Assembly: GCA_016705475.1 (NCBI GenBank)
Contig: JADIYD010000014.1
Span: 372,001 to 436,000 of the forward strand
Length of the DNA: 64,000 bases
DNA from: Betaproteobacteria bacterium
GTDB lineage: Bacteria; Pseudomonadota; Gammaproteobacteria; Burkholderiales; Rhodocyclaceae
Reading direction: 5' to 3'
Positions 34,804-44,690 of this stretch are shown here, piece after piece; position 1 is the first letter of the stretch, and each line of letters starts with the position of its first letter. The notes below the pieces were generated by a model. The model ran no database searches. It worked only from the letters and a program-made list of their open reading frames with translations, and had not been told where the DNA came from. The translations under genes were made by a program, and so were the position numbers.

Positions 34804-36312
34804 TCATCGCCGGGAGCCACGCTCGTTAAGCCACTGATATCGATGCGAATCTTCGGCGAGCAGGAATTTCTTCATGGCTTCACGCCCGACCGGATCCAGT
34901 TGCAGGAAGATGCTTCGAAGTTCCGAGTCGATACCATGTGCGGGTGCACCTCGTTCGCGTGCTTTCTCGTACCATGCGTGGCCCTCTTCAAAGTCCCGCA
35001 GTTCCATATGCACGGCACCAAGCAGGGTGCAGGGATGGTAGTGCTTTGGCATCAGCGCATGCGCCATCTCGCCCATTTCAATCGCCACTGATCGCCGCCC
35101 AAGGTCGCGCATGACACCGCCGCGCGTGGTGAATATCGCAGAGCGGATTTTTGGCTGTTTGAGGCGATCGTGCGGAATGCTGTCTATCAGTTCGAGGGCT
35201 GTAGCTGCCTGATCACACTTCCGGTAGTGCCCACTGGCATTGACAACGCTCCACGGATCCTGACCACGACAATACTGATCGGCATGAAAATCTGCTTCGA
35301 GACGGTGATATGCATTTCGGAGTTCTGCCGTGAAATACCTTTTGGCGGTGGTACTGAGCCATAGCCAGTCTTCTTTCGGGAGACGGTTACCTGCATCGAT
35401 CTGTTGCAGAAGTGTCGTCATCCGTGGCCTCAAGTTTTCGTCAGTCAGCGATACCCGATATTTTTCATACAGTGCTTGCGTTTGCACCATGGCGATGTAT
35501 TCGGGGTCCTTCTCGCGGGCGATACGAGCGGCTTCATTGGCATCCCTCCTCGCTTTAAGCGCACGCGCCTCAGCTTCGGCAGCTTTTGCTATCGGGATGT
35601 AGCCTTCGAGGGTCAATTTGCCGAAAGCGAGTTGAAACAAGTGGCTTGGTCCACTTTGACTCAGAAATGCAAGCTCATGCTCGGTTAGCTGGCGCCCCTG
35701 AAAAAGAGCTGTCAGGAGATCGCTCATTGGGGGATAGGCTGCAGCGGCGACCTGTTCCAAATGGAAGTAACGAGCGAGTTCCAGGGCCGTCGGTTCTGTA
35801 TAAACGGGGGTGATCGCGCAAGCATGGCGAGCGGCGGCAGCCAGTTCGCAATTGCGCTCCCTTTGTGCTTTCCACTCCGCCTGAAGTACCTTCCGCGCCT
35901 TGTCGGCAGCCTCGTCGGCCTCCCGCTCGCGCTTGCGGCGCAGTTTGTGTTCGGTCTCCCTGTCATGGGCGGTACTACCACGGGGGTGATGGGGCTTCCG
36001 AACAGGGTACTGGGCTGCGAGGGCCTGCTGCTCAACTTCCCTGGCGTCATTCGCCACCTTTGCCGCCTGATGTCTGCTCAGCGATGCGGGGTCGATCCCC
36101 ATGACGTATGCCTCATGGGTAATTTCGCCGCAGGCAAGTCGATATAGGCCCGGAATATCCTGTTGTTGCAGAAAGTCCAGCGAATATTTTGTCAGTGGTC
36201 GCCCTTGATGCATCCTGCCGAGGATGTCGCTCAAGCGTGAGCCGGGAATAGTCGCGTTAGCGATATGGCTGACGCAGTAGTAGTCTGCGACGATATTTGT
36301 GGAAGCACTCAT
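34804..36312 (-). CDS. Hypothetical protein with three-fold internal repeat
   Basis: 502 residues, not a family I recognise. A roughly 55-residue module occurs twice clearly: residues 18-70 (SRLSDILGRMHQGRPLTKYS, then DFLQQQDIPGLYRLACGEIT) and about 188-240 (MSDLLTALFQGRQLTEHELA, then FLSQSGPSHLFQLAFGKLTL). A third, weaker copy lies near 285-335 (RMTTLLQQIDAGNRLPKEDW). Between modules are charged coiled-coil stretches rich in Arg, Glu and Ala. The last 150 residues look TPR-like (MGEMAHALMPKHYHPCTLLG). The pattern suggests a binding scaffold. No transposase or phage gene is nearby. Confidence 0.75.
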   Translation of the reverse strand: MSASTNIVADYYCVSHIANATIPGSRLSDILGRMHQGRPLTKYSLDFLQQQDIPGLYRLACGEITHEAYVMGIDPASLSRHQAAKVANDAREVEQQALAAQYPVRKPHHPRGSTAHDRETEHKLRRKREREADEAADKARKVLQAEWKAQRERNCELAAAARHACAITPVYTEPTALELARYFHLEQVAAAAYPPMSDLLTALFQGRQLTEHELAFLSQSGPSHLFQLAFGKLTLEGYIPIAKAAEAEARALKARRDANEAARIAREKDPEYIAMVQTQALYEKYRVSLTDENLRPRMTTLLQQIDAGNRLPKEDWLWLSTTAKRYFTAELRNAYHRLEADFHADQYCRGQDPWSVVNASGHYRKCDQAATALELIDSIPHDRLKQPKIRSAIFTTRGGVMRDLGRRSVAIEMGEMAHALMPKHYHPCTLLGAVHMELRDFEEGHAWYEKARERGAPAHGIDSELRSIFLQLDPVGREAMKKFLLAEDSHRYQWLNERGSRR

Positions 36313-36524
36313 ACTCTATGCACATGGCTTTTCATGAAAGCTGATTATGATGCAGTTTCTGCGGAGAGAAGAGTCTGGCTGCAATACCATATGCCTAGTT
36401 CAAGGCTGTTTACAGCCGAGCATATTTTGAATGTAACGCCGCACCACGGTCACCGCTGGAGCGGTTCAAAACAGATCAGCAACCGTTTTTTTGCAGCTTT
36501 TACCGGGTTCAACCAAAGCTTCCG

Positions 36525-36562
36525 GATTTCAATTTTGGCCATTTTTTCCGGTTGACCGTGGC
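36525..36562 (-). repeat. Dispersed repeat, intergenic copy after acyP
   Basis: Minus-strand core CACGGTCAAC, CGGAAAAAA, GGCCAAAATTGAAATC. Eight bases past the acyP stop. Near-perfect consensus. Confidence 0.9.
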
Positions 36563-36570
36563 ATTCGCGA

Positions 36571-36849
36571 TCAGCCGTTCGCCAATTGCTCGAAACTCCG
36601 GAAATTCCCGTCACCCATGGCGACATTCACCCGCTCAACGATGGCATGTTGCGGCCCGCGCCGCGCCCATGCGATGAGATCGAGCACGGCAGATTCCTCG
36701 CCGACGGCCATCGCCTCGACCCGACCATCAGCCAGGTTGCGTACCCAGCCAACGACGCCGAGCGCCCTTGCCTGTTCGACCATGGACCAACGATAGCCCA
36801 CGCCCTGAACCCTGCCTTCAATTGCCAGATAACGTCTGATCTCCACCAC
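36571..36849 (-). CDS. acyP: Acylphosphatase
   Basis: 92 residues from a GTG start (36847-36849), preceded by AAGGAG with 6-base spacing. Hydrolyses acylphosphates. The signature is intact: AIEGRVQGVGYRWSMVEQAR, with the catalytic Arg in the GRVQGVGYR loop, then VVGWVRNLADGRVEAMAVGE with the catalytic Asn. A dispersed-repeat copy lies 8 bases past the stop. Confidence 0.9.
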   Translation of the reverse strand: MVEIRRYLAIEGRVQGVGYRWSMVEQARALGVVGWVRNLADGRVEAMAVGEESAVLDLIAWARRGPQHAIVERVNVAMGDGNFRSFEQLANG

Positions 36850-37010
36850 TTTTCGCTCCTTGCGACACCGCCGAACATGCCTGCATCTATACCAAAGCTC
36901 ATGGCAAAGTGCTAGATTGACGGGCTTGCCAGAGCACGCTCCCGACAGAATGGCGCGGCCAGGCAAGCAGCAGCACTAAATTTGGCGCCACTGGCGCAAC
37001 AGGGGAATAT

Positions 37011-38876
37011 ATGTCGTCACATAACAAGCAAGCATTGCCGGCCATTACGGTCGCTGCCATCGGAGTCGTCTTCGGCGACATCGGCACCAGCCCGCTCTAC
37101 GCCTTGAAGGAAATCTTCAACGGCCACCACCCGATCCCGGTCACCCCGGAAAACATTCTCGGCGTACTGTCGCTGGTTTTCTGGGCGATCATCGTGCTCG
37201 TCACGATCAAGTACGTCGCCATCATCATGCGCGCCGACAATCGCGGCGAAGGCGGCTCCCTGGCGCTCCTCGCGCTGGTCACCGAAAAGGCAAAGAATCC
37301 TCGTCTGGCCTGGATCATCACGCTACTCGGCATCTTCGCTGCGGCGCTGTTCTACGGCGACAGCATGATCACGCCGGCCATTTCCGTGCTCTCCGCCGTT
37401 GAAGGCCTGGAGATCATTACGCCGGACCTCAAGCCTTACGTCATCCCGATCACGCTGGGCATCCTGACCGGCCTGTTCTTCATCCAGAAGCACGGCACAG
37501 GTGCGATGGGCAAACTCTTCGGCCCGGTCATGGTCGCCTGGTTCGCCGTCCTGGCCATTCTCGGCGTGCTGCAGATTGTCCACAACCCGGCCGTCCTGCT
37601 CGCCCTCAATCCGTTGTTCGCTGTCTTCTTCATCTCCGAGCATCCCGGCCTCGCCTTCCTCGCGCTCGGCTCGGTGGTGCTGGCTGTCACCGGCGGCGAA
37701 GCGCTGTACACCGACATGGGCCACTTCGGCCGCTTTCCCATTCGCCTCGCCTGGTTTGGCTTCGTCATGCCGGCCCTGGTTCTCAATTATTTTGGTCAAG
37801 GCGCACTGCTGCTGGTTGAACCGGAAGCCATCGCCAGCCCCTTCTTCCACCTCGCGCCCGACTGGGCATTGATCCCGATGGTCGGGCTGGCCACCGCCGC
37901 CACCGTCATCGCCTCGCAGGCCGTCATCTCCGGCGCCTTCTCGGTTGCCCGCATGTCCATCCAGATGGGCCTGCTGCCGCGCATGCAGATCATCCACACC
38001 TCGGGCATGGAAGAAGGCCAGATCTATGTACCCTTCACCAACTGGTCGCTCTACCTCGCCGTCGTCGCCCTCGTCATCGGCTTCAAGAGTTCGTCCAACC
38101 TTGCCGCCGCCTACGGTATCGCCGTCACCGGCACCATGCTCATCGATACCATCCTCGTCGCTTTCGTCATGGTTCTCATCTGGAAATGGAACAAGCTGCT
38201 TGTCGCCCTCGTCGCCGGCTCGCTGCTCGTCGTCGACATTGCCTTCTTCGCCGCCAACGCGATCAAGATTCCCGAAGGCGGCTGGTTCCCATTGGTCATT
38301 GGTCTCGTTTCCTTCACTGTGCTGACGACCTGGCGCCGCGGACGGCGCATGGTCTCCGAAGAAATGGCCAAGCAAAGCATCCCGATGGACGACTTCATCG
38401 AATCCATCGACGGCGTACACCGCATCTACGGCACGGCCATCTTCATGACCAGCGCCAAGGACGGCGTACCACCTGCCCTGCTCCACAACCTCAAGCACAA
38501 CCAGGTACTGCACGAACGTGTCGTGCTGGTCACCGTGCAGACGACGGACACGCCCATCGTCAACGACATGGAACGCATTTACCTGCACCGGATGCAAAAA
38601 GGCTTCATGCGCCTGATCGTCCGCTACGGCTTCATGGAAAGCCCGGACATTCCCGGCGCCCTGGAACTCTGCAAGGGCCATGGCGAACGTTTCGACATGA
38701 TGGAGACGACCTTCTATCTATCGCGCGAAACCATCGTCCCGTCGATGGCCCGTGGCATGTTGCCAGCCCGCGCCCGCCTCTTTGCCGTCATGTCGAAGAA
38801 CGCTACCAGCGCCAGCGACTTCTTCCACATCCCGACCAACCGGGTGGTGGAACTGGGCACCCAACTGGTTATCTGA
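37011..38876 (+). CDS. kup: Low-affinity potassium uptake protein Kup
   Basis: 621 residues, 12 membrane helices, H+/K+ symport. N-terminus AITVAAIGVVFGDIGTSPLY carries the Kup signature GDIGTSPLYAL. The hydrophilic C-terminal domain begins near residue 445 (after RRGRRMVSEEMAKQ). The product is typical in length for E. coli Kup (622). No regulator is adjacent; a terminator follows. Confidence 0.95.
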   Translation: MSSHNKQALPAITVAAIGVVFGDIGTSPLYALKEIFNGHHPIPVTPENILGVLSLVFWAIIVLVTIKYVAIIMRADNRGEGGSLALLALVTEKAKNPRLAWIITLLGIFAAALFYGDSMITPAISVLSAVEGLEIITPDLKPYVIPITLGILTGLFFIQKHGTGAMGKLFGPVMVAWFAVLAILGVLQIVHNPAVLLALNPLFAVFFISEHPGLAFLALGSVVLAVTGGEALYTDMGHFGRFPIRLAWFGFVMPALVLNYFGQGALLLVEPEAIASPFFHLAPDWALIPMVGLATAATVIASQAVISGAFSVARMSIQMGLLPRMQIIHTSGMEEGQIYVPFTNWSLYLAVVALVIGFKSSSNLAAAYGIAVTGTMLIDTILVAFVMVLIWKWNKLLVALVAGSLLVVDIAFFAANAIKIPEGGWFPLVIGLVSFTVLTTWRRGRRMVSEEMAKQSIPMDDFIESIDGVHRIYGTAIFMTSAKDGVPPALLHNLKHNQVLHERVVLVTVQTTDTPIVNDMERIYLHRMQKGFMRLIVRYGFMESPDIPGALELCKGHGERFDMMETTFYLSRETIVPSMARGMLPARARLFAVMSKNATSASDFFHIPTNRVVELGTQLVI

Positions 38877-38895
38877 GCGCCTTCCGGAACGATCG

Positions 38896-38924
38896 ACGCC
38901 CTGCCCTTCCAGGCAGGGCGTTTT
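38896..38924 (+). terminator. Terminator after kup
   Basis: Stem ACGCCCTGCC / GGCAGGGCGT with a short loop, then TTTT, 20 bases past the stop. Confidence 0.8.
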
Positions 38925-39033
38925 CATTGGAGGCATGCCGCCTCCATCAGTGAAAACTGAAACTAGCGCAGATCAAGGTTGTCCGACACGTAACTGGCAA
39001 CAATTGCCCGACAACACCTCACAGGATGCCCGA

Positions 39034-39507
39034 ATGAAACGACTGCTCCCGCTCATCTTCCTGGCCAGCCTTGCCTTCCCGGCAGCCGCCGAAGTCCAGA
39101 GCTATGACCAGCCTATCCACGATGCAGCCCGTGCCGGCAATGGCGACAACGTCCGCAGCCTGCTCAAGGCTGACCCCAAACAGCGTGAAGCACGCACTGG
39201 GCATGGCTCGACCCCCCTGCACCTGGCCGCCACCAACCCGGACACCACAGCCATGCAGGCGCTCATCGCCGCCGGCGCCAATGTCATGGCCCGCGACAAC
39301 GAGGGCGCCACGCCGCTGCACATGGCCGCTTATTCGAGCCGTGCTAAAAACGTCCAGATGCTGCTGGAAGCCGGTGCCGACCCGAGCGCCAAAACCGACA
39401 ACGGCCGCGATGCCGGCTCGATGGCGCGCAAGGTGAAGGCCGACGAAGCTGCCGGCGTCCTCTCGTTGTGGGTTCTCAAGGGCTGCAAGGCCGGCAAGCC
39501 ATGCTAA
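39034..39507 (+). CDS. Secreted ankyrin-repeat protein
   Basis: 157 residues: signal peptide (residues 1-19, ending PAAAEV) and about three ankyrin repeats (QPIHDAARAGNGDNVRSLLK, STPLHLAATNPDTTAMQALI, ATPLHMAAYSSRAKNVQMLL). Probably a periplasmic protein-binding scaffold. Overlaps the DUF411 gene by 7 bases, so the two are likely linked. Confidence 0.85.
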   Translation: MKRLLPLIFLASLAFPAAAEVQSYDQPIHDAARAGNGDNVRSLLKADPKQREARTGHGSTPLHLAATNPDTTAMQALIAAGANVMARDNEGATPLHMAAYSSRAKNVQMLLEAGADPSAKTDNGRDAGSMARKVKADEAAGVLSLWVLKGCKAGKPC

Positions 39508-39998
39508 AAGCCGCAGCCCTGCTGCTGTCACTCATCGTGGGCAGCGCCAATGCCGAACCGACAGCGCAATTACCTTCCGTCGAAGTCTTCACCCCGCCGG
39601 TGTGCCTGACCTGCATTGAATGGGCCGAACATCTGCGCCAGAACGGCTTCCCGGTCAAAGTGACGGCGATGGCAGACATGGATTCGCTCAAACGCCGCCT
39701 GAAGGTGCCGAAGGACATGGAATCGGTGCCCAGCGCGCTGGTTGCCGGCTATTTCATCGAAGGCCACGTGCCGGCCGAAGACATCAAGCAACTACTGATC
39801 GAAAAGCCTCCCGCCCTCGGTCTTGCCGTTCCCGGCCTGCCTCAGGGCGCACCCGGGCGCGAATTCTCGAACCCGACCTGCGAAACAGCCTGCACGATGC
39901 TGGACAAGGAAGGCGTCGAGCAGACCGTCCGCCGCGAATTTTTCGAAACATTTCTGGTTGACCGCAAAGGCAAGCCGTCCCGTTTCGCCCGCCACTGA
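39501..39998 (+). CDS. Secreted DUF411-family protein
   Basis: 165 residues. Signal peptide (residues 1-18), then a DUF411 segment (VEVFTPPVCLTCIEWAEHLR, and LKVPKDMESVPSALVAGYFI, EGHVPAEDI). The family is linked to copper or metal handling; here the Cys pair is C-L-T-C rather than the more usual C-G-C-C. A second Cys pair occurs in PTCETACTML. A weak repeat copy lies near the end (39935-39966). Confidence 0.75.
   Translation: MLKAAALLLSLIVGSANAEPTAQLPSVEVFTPPVCLTCIEWAEHLRQNGFPVKVTAMADMDSLKRRLKVPKDMESVPSALVAGYFIEGHVPAEDIKQLLIEKPPALGLAVPGLPQGAPGREFSNPTCETACTMLDKEGVEQTVRREFFETFLVDRKGKPSRFARH
39935..39966 (-). repeat. Weak dispersed-repeat match in the DUF411 gene
   Basis: Core TGCGGTCAAC, then CAGAAAT and AAAAATTCG; the AAAATT tract falls at the consensus position. 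Middle part differs. Confidence 0.4.
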
Positions 39999-40001
39999 GG
40001 G

Positions 40002-40020
40002 CCCGTCACAAGTTGACGGG
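40002..40020 (+). terminator. Possible terminator after the DUF411 gene
   Basis: Hairpin CCCGTCA-CAAGT-TGACGGG just past the stop, followed by only TTTCC, so the T-run is weak. Confidence 0.45.
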
Positions 40021-40058
40021 TTTCCGCCTTAAAACTGAGGACTCCTGTCGAACCAGAG

Positions 40059-40535
40059 TCACTTTCGCCACTTGGCCCAGGGATCGGAATCACTACTGGC
40101 GGCGGGTTTTGAAACGTTTGACGGTCGCTTGCCAGCCACAGCGCGCTGGCTTTTTTCCTGGTCGTGCTCTGCAGCTTTCCTGGCGCGCTTTTCCCGCAAT
40201 CGATCGGCATCTTCCATGCTCAATTCGGCGGGCGGCCCCGGTATCTGGTTCGGCGGCACGATGCGGTCCCGGGGCGGGAGCTCAAACTGCTCGTCCGATG
40301 CCCGGGGCAGGCTCTTGAACTTGTACAGGTAGAAGGCTTCGACCTTCTCCCGCGCCCAATCGGTCTTTTTCAGGAATTTGACGGCGGACTCGATGCTCGG
40401 GTTGTTGTTGAAGCAATTGATGTTCAGATAGGCAAACAGAATGTCGAACCCGTAGTGATCGACGATCTCAATAAGCAGATTTTTCAAACTGAGCCCATGC
40501 AGCGGGTTGTTCTGATAATTGATTTCGTCACTCAT
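40059..40535 (-). CDS. VF530-family (DUF2132) protein
   Basis: 158 residues from MSDEINYQNNPLHGLSLKNL. The first 75 residues are the small VF530 domain, thought to bind DNA or nucleic acid (LLIEIVDHYGFDILFAYLNI, then SIESAVKFLKKTDWAREKVE). The rest is a charged, probably disordered tail of about 80 residues. Convergent with the DUF411 gene. Confidence 0.8.
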   Translation of the reverse strand: MSDEINYQNNPLHGLSLKNLLIEIVDHYGFDILFAYLNINCFNNNPSIESAVKFLKKTDWAREKVEAFYLYKFKSLPRASDEQFELPPRDRIVPPNQIPGPPAELSMEDADRLREKRARKAAEHDQEKSQRAVAGKRPSNVSKPAASSDSDPWAKWRK

Positions 40536-40671
40536 GTTGTTGCCTGACCTGAAGTTAAGGCCAGCATTATACCGACCGCCATCCTTCACGTTTCGCCGCG
40601 TGTCGTCCGCTCTTGCTGTGCGGGCCGATACGCCTGAAACTGTCGGCCCCGCCACCTGAAGACCTTGCGCC

Positions 40672-41007
40672 ATGGAACAGACGCTCCCCGAAAACCACCC
40701 CGACATGATCAGGATCGTGCAAGCCGCTCATCGCGACATTGCGCCCAAACCACCGAAGGGCCAGGCCAACTCGCTGGCCAACGCCCTCACCTCGGCGCTG
40801 GGCAACGCCCCGGGCAGCGAAGAGGATCTCGAGAACATCGAGTTCCTGGTGTATGTCCTGTCGGTCAATCGCGCCTCCGGCGACATCGATGACGACGCCT
40901 TCGAGCGGCTGCTCCAGCGCATCGAAACGCAGAAAGGCCGGGCCGAACTGACGCGGCAATTTACCGAAGAACTCGAAGCAGAGCACGGCTACGAGGAAGA
41001 GGACTGA
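40672..41007 (+). CDS. Hypothetical small acidic protein
   Basis: 111 residues, no signal peptide. Helical, with EDLENIEFLVYVLSVNRASG and an acidic end (EAEHGYEEED). I do not recognise a family. It is divergent from the VF530 gene. Confidence 0.6.
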   Translation: MEQTLPENHPDMIRIVQAAHRDIAPKPPKGQANSLANALTSALGNAPGSEEDLENIEFLVYVLSVNRASGDIDDDAFERLLQRIETQKGRAELTRQFTEELEAEHGYEEED

Positions 41008-41052
41008 GTCCGCGACACCATCGGGATTCCGGCGCCGTCATCAAGCGCCACT

Positions 41053-41069
41053 GCAGCGTTACACGCTGC
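41053..41069 (+). terminator. Possible terminator between hypothetical genes
   Basis: Inverted repeat GCAGCGT-TAC-ACGCTGC, 46 bases past the stop of the preceding gene, without a T-run. It could equally be an unrelated hairpin. Confidence 0.3.
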
Positions 41070-41144
41070 TACACGATGGTCGTCATCCGGATCAGCGGCA
41101 TGATCGTTAAGCAGATACAGCACCACAAACCCTGCGGAGACATC

Positions 41145-41420
41145 ATGATCCATAACCCGAATACCGAATCCACCCTGTTCATCGAGTCGCTCAAGAGCGC
41201 TGGCGTCGCCATCAGCAAGGAGCGCGAAGTCATCGAGCGCCTCGAAGAAGCCCGTGAATGGCACTTCGCCTTCACGACGCTGGTCAAACAGGGCGACCGC
41301 ATCGGCATCAGCTTCATGGCCAATCCCGGCCTGAAGTCGGCAGAACTGCGGCGCGTGTTTGCCCAATACCACTTTCCCGACCAAACCGAATCCATCTTCG
41401 AATCGAAGCTACTGCACTGA
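41145..41420 (+). CDS. Hypothetical small protein
   Basis: 91 residues from the ATG at 41145, preceded by GGAG; an upstream ATG at 41076 is less likely. It has ESLKSAGVAISKEREVIERL and a C-terminal NPGLKSAELRRVFAQYHF stretch. No family recognised. It ends 24 bases before the convergent flavoprotein gene. Confidence 0.5.
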   Translation: MIHNPNTESTLFIESLKSAGVAISKEREVIERLEEAREWHFAFTTLVKQGDRIGISFMANPGLKSAELRRVFAQYHFPDQTESIFESKLLH

Positions 41421-41444
41421 AAAAGCCCAATACCGCCCAAGCTG

Positions 41445-42700
41445 TCAGGGTCGCAGAAAGTCGCGATACATGGTCTCGGCCCAGGCGACATCTTCGCCGG
41501 CCGGATTGGGTTCCCGGGTCTGTTTGACCTGCTGCATCAGGAATCCGTCGCCGCGCTGGCGGTAGCTGGCTTCGATGCGCGTGTATTCGAGCGGCTCGAC
41601 GCTGCTCACCACATGGCAGACGCTTTCCGGCAGTAGCGCCGGGAAGGTTTTACCGGAAACAGCGGTAGCGATCTGCCGGGCGACAATGGCACCCATGCGG
41701 TTGGCGACATGGCCGGTCTTCGGGTAATGGCCGAATAGCGGCGAGGCCAGCCCGGCTGCATCACCAATGATGAAAACCCGTTCGTCGGCCGCACTGCGAA
41801 AGCCGAGCCCGCCCTGATCTGCCCAGCCAGTCGCATTTCCACCATCATCGCGACGAATCAGCCCGGCCTGCCAGAGCAGATCGGCTGCTTCCTGCGGCGG
41901 ACAAAGCAAGGCCTCGTCGAAACGGATGTCGTCGGTATCGGTCGTCACCGTCTTGCGTGCCACATCGACCTGACGAACCCTGGCGTGATCGAGGTAGGTG
42001 ATCTGCGCCTTGAAGCGGTCGAGCAGGATGGACCTGAAGGCCGGCATCATGGGATTGGGGTCGACGATGACCAGCTTGCCGGGAATCTTCTGCGTCTTGA
42101 GCCACCACGCGATGAGCATTGCCCGCTCGTAGGGCGCCGGTGGGCAACGGTAAGGCGCCGGCGGAATGGTCATGAGCAGGTCACCGCCCTTGAAACCGGC
42201 CAGGCGTTTCTTGAGCGCCGGCAGGTCGGCGGCGTTGAGCATGGCGCCGGAATGACGCTGGCGCAGGTCGGCCACGGCCTTCGGGTCATCGACCTGCCAG
42301 GCCGCGTAGTTTTCGCGAATGCCCGGCGCCAGGATCAGCCAGTCGTAGGGCAGCCGACCAGAGCTGGTGGTCACCGTGCGCTGCGCGCGATCGATGCTAT
42401 CCACGCTCGCCTGCACGAAACGATAGCCCCAGTTGGCGGCCACTGCGGTGTAGTCCCGCTTTTCGATGCTGCTGTCGCCCTGATCGACCAGCCAGCGGTT
42501 GCTCAGGGCGAACGATGTGAATGCTGGCTGACGGTCGACAAGGGTGACGTCGATTTCCGGGGCCAGCCGGCGCAGATGACTGGCAGCCGACAGGCCACCC
42601 CAGCCACCGCCAACGATGACGACCCGCTCGCCAGCCGCGCGCAACGGCCTGACCAGCGGCAACAGGCCGGCTGCGAGCAGAAACTGGCGACGTCCGACTC

Positions 42701-42704
<4 letters not shown>
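41445..42704 (-). CDS. FCSD-like FAD oxidoreductase, exported
   Basis: 419 residues. The N-terminus carries a Tat-like motif (RRQFLL) before a hydrophobic stretch. The FAD domain (VVIVGGGWGGLSAASHLRRL) and the segment YRCPPAPYERAMLIAWWLK resemble flavocytochrome c sulfide dehydrogenase. The Cys in YRCPP and the Cys in LLCPPQEAADL may be redox partners. FAD-binding ends are FIIGDAAGLASPLFGHYPKT. Its electron partner is not in the window. It overlaps the macB permease gene by three bases, so it is translated with that operon. Confidence 0.75.
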
Positions 42705-43921
<1,217 letters not shown>

Positions 43922-43931
43922 GGCAGCGGCT

Positions 43932-43970
43932 CCTGCGGTCGACCGGAAAAACAGGCCAAAATCGAAATGC
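43932..43970 (+). repeat. Dispersed repeat, intergenic copy between macB-like genes
   Basis: Core TGCGGTCGAC (A to G at one core base), CGGAAAAAC, GGCCAAAATCGAAATGC. Lies in the 55-base gap between ATPase stop and permease start. Confidence 0.88.
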
Positions 43971-43976
43971 CCGTGT

Positions 43977-44690
43977 TCATGCCGGCACCTGCGCTGTCAG
44001 GTGGTCGCTGACGATCTCGCCGTCGAGAAATTTCACCTGCCGTTTGGCGTGCGCCGCGATGTCGTTTTCGTGGGTGACGAGCACGATGGTGATGCCCTCG
44101 GCGTTGAGTTCGCCGAACAGGCGCATGATTTCCTCGCTGGTATGGCTGTCGAGATTGCCGGTCGGCTCGTCGGCGAGGATCAGGCGCGGGGAATTGACCA
44201 GCGCCCTGGCGATGGCGACGCGTTGTTGCTGACCGCCGGAAATCCGGTTGGGCAGCGATTCGGCGTACTGGCCGAGGCCGACCTTGCCGAGCAGTTCGCG
44301 CGCCTTGGCCCGCCGTGTTTCCTTGTCGTCGCCGGCGTAAACCAGCGGCAGCGCAACGTTGTCCTGCAAGCTCATGCGCGGTAGCAGGTTGAAGCCCTGA
44401 AAAACAAAACCCAGCGTCCGGTTGCGCAGGACTGCCAACGCATCCTTGTCCATGTGCGCGACGTTCCTGCCGGCCAGAAAGTAATCCCCCGTGCTCGGCG
44501 TATCGAGGCAGCCGAGCAGGTTCATGAAGGTCGACTTGCCGGAACCGGACGGCCCCATGATGGCAATGTACTCGCCGGACTTGATGTCGAGATTGACGCC
44601 CTTCAGCGCCGGAAAAAGACCCGCCGCGGTTTCATAGGATTTGCCCAGGCCGACGACCCGGATCACCGACTCGTTTGCCCCTGGACTCAT
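43977..44690 (-). CDS. MacB-like ABC ATPase (LolD family)
   Basis: 237 residues. Walker A GPSGSGKSTFMNL, signature NRISGGQQQRVAIARAL, Walker B LILADEPTGNLDS, and the Gln-loop GFVFQGFNLLPRMSL. Full-length MacB fuses this domain to the permease; here they are separate genes with a short gap that holds a repeat copy. Start overlaps the MacA stop by one base. Confidence 0.92.
   Translation of the reverse strand: MSPGANESVIRVVGLGKSYETAAGLFPALKGVNLDIKSGEYIAIMGPSGSGKSTFMNLLGCLDTPSTGDYFLAGRNVAHMDKDALAVLRNRTLGFVFQGFNLLPRMSLQDNVALPLVYAGDDKETRRAKARELLGKVGLGQYAESLPNRISGGQQQRVAIARALVNSPRLILADEPTGNLDSHTSEEIMRLFGELNAEGITIVLVTHENDIAAHAKRQVKFLDGEIVSDHLTAQVPA

Noticed and set aside
36437..36475. CACGGTCACC with a later CAAAAC tract close to the acyP repeat copy
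   Set aside because: Core has a mismatch and the first tract is missing; too degenerate to count.
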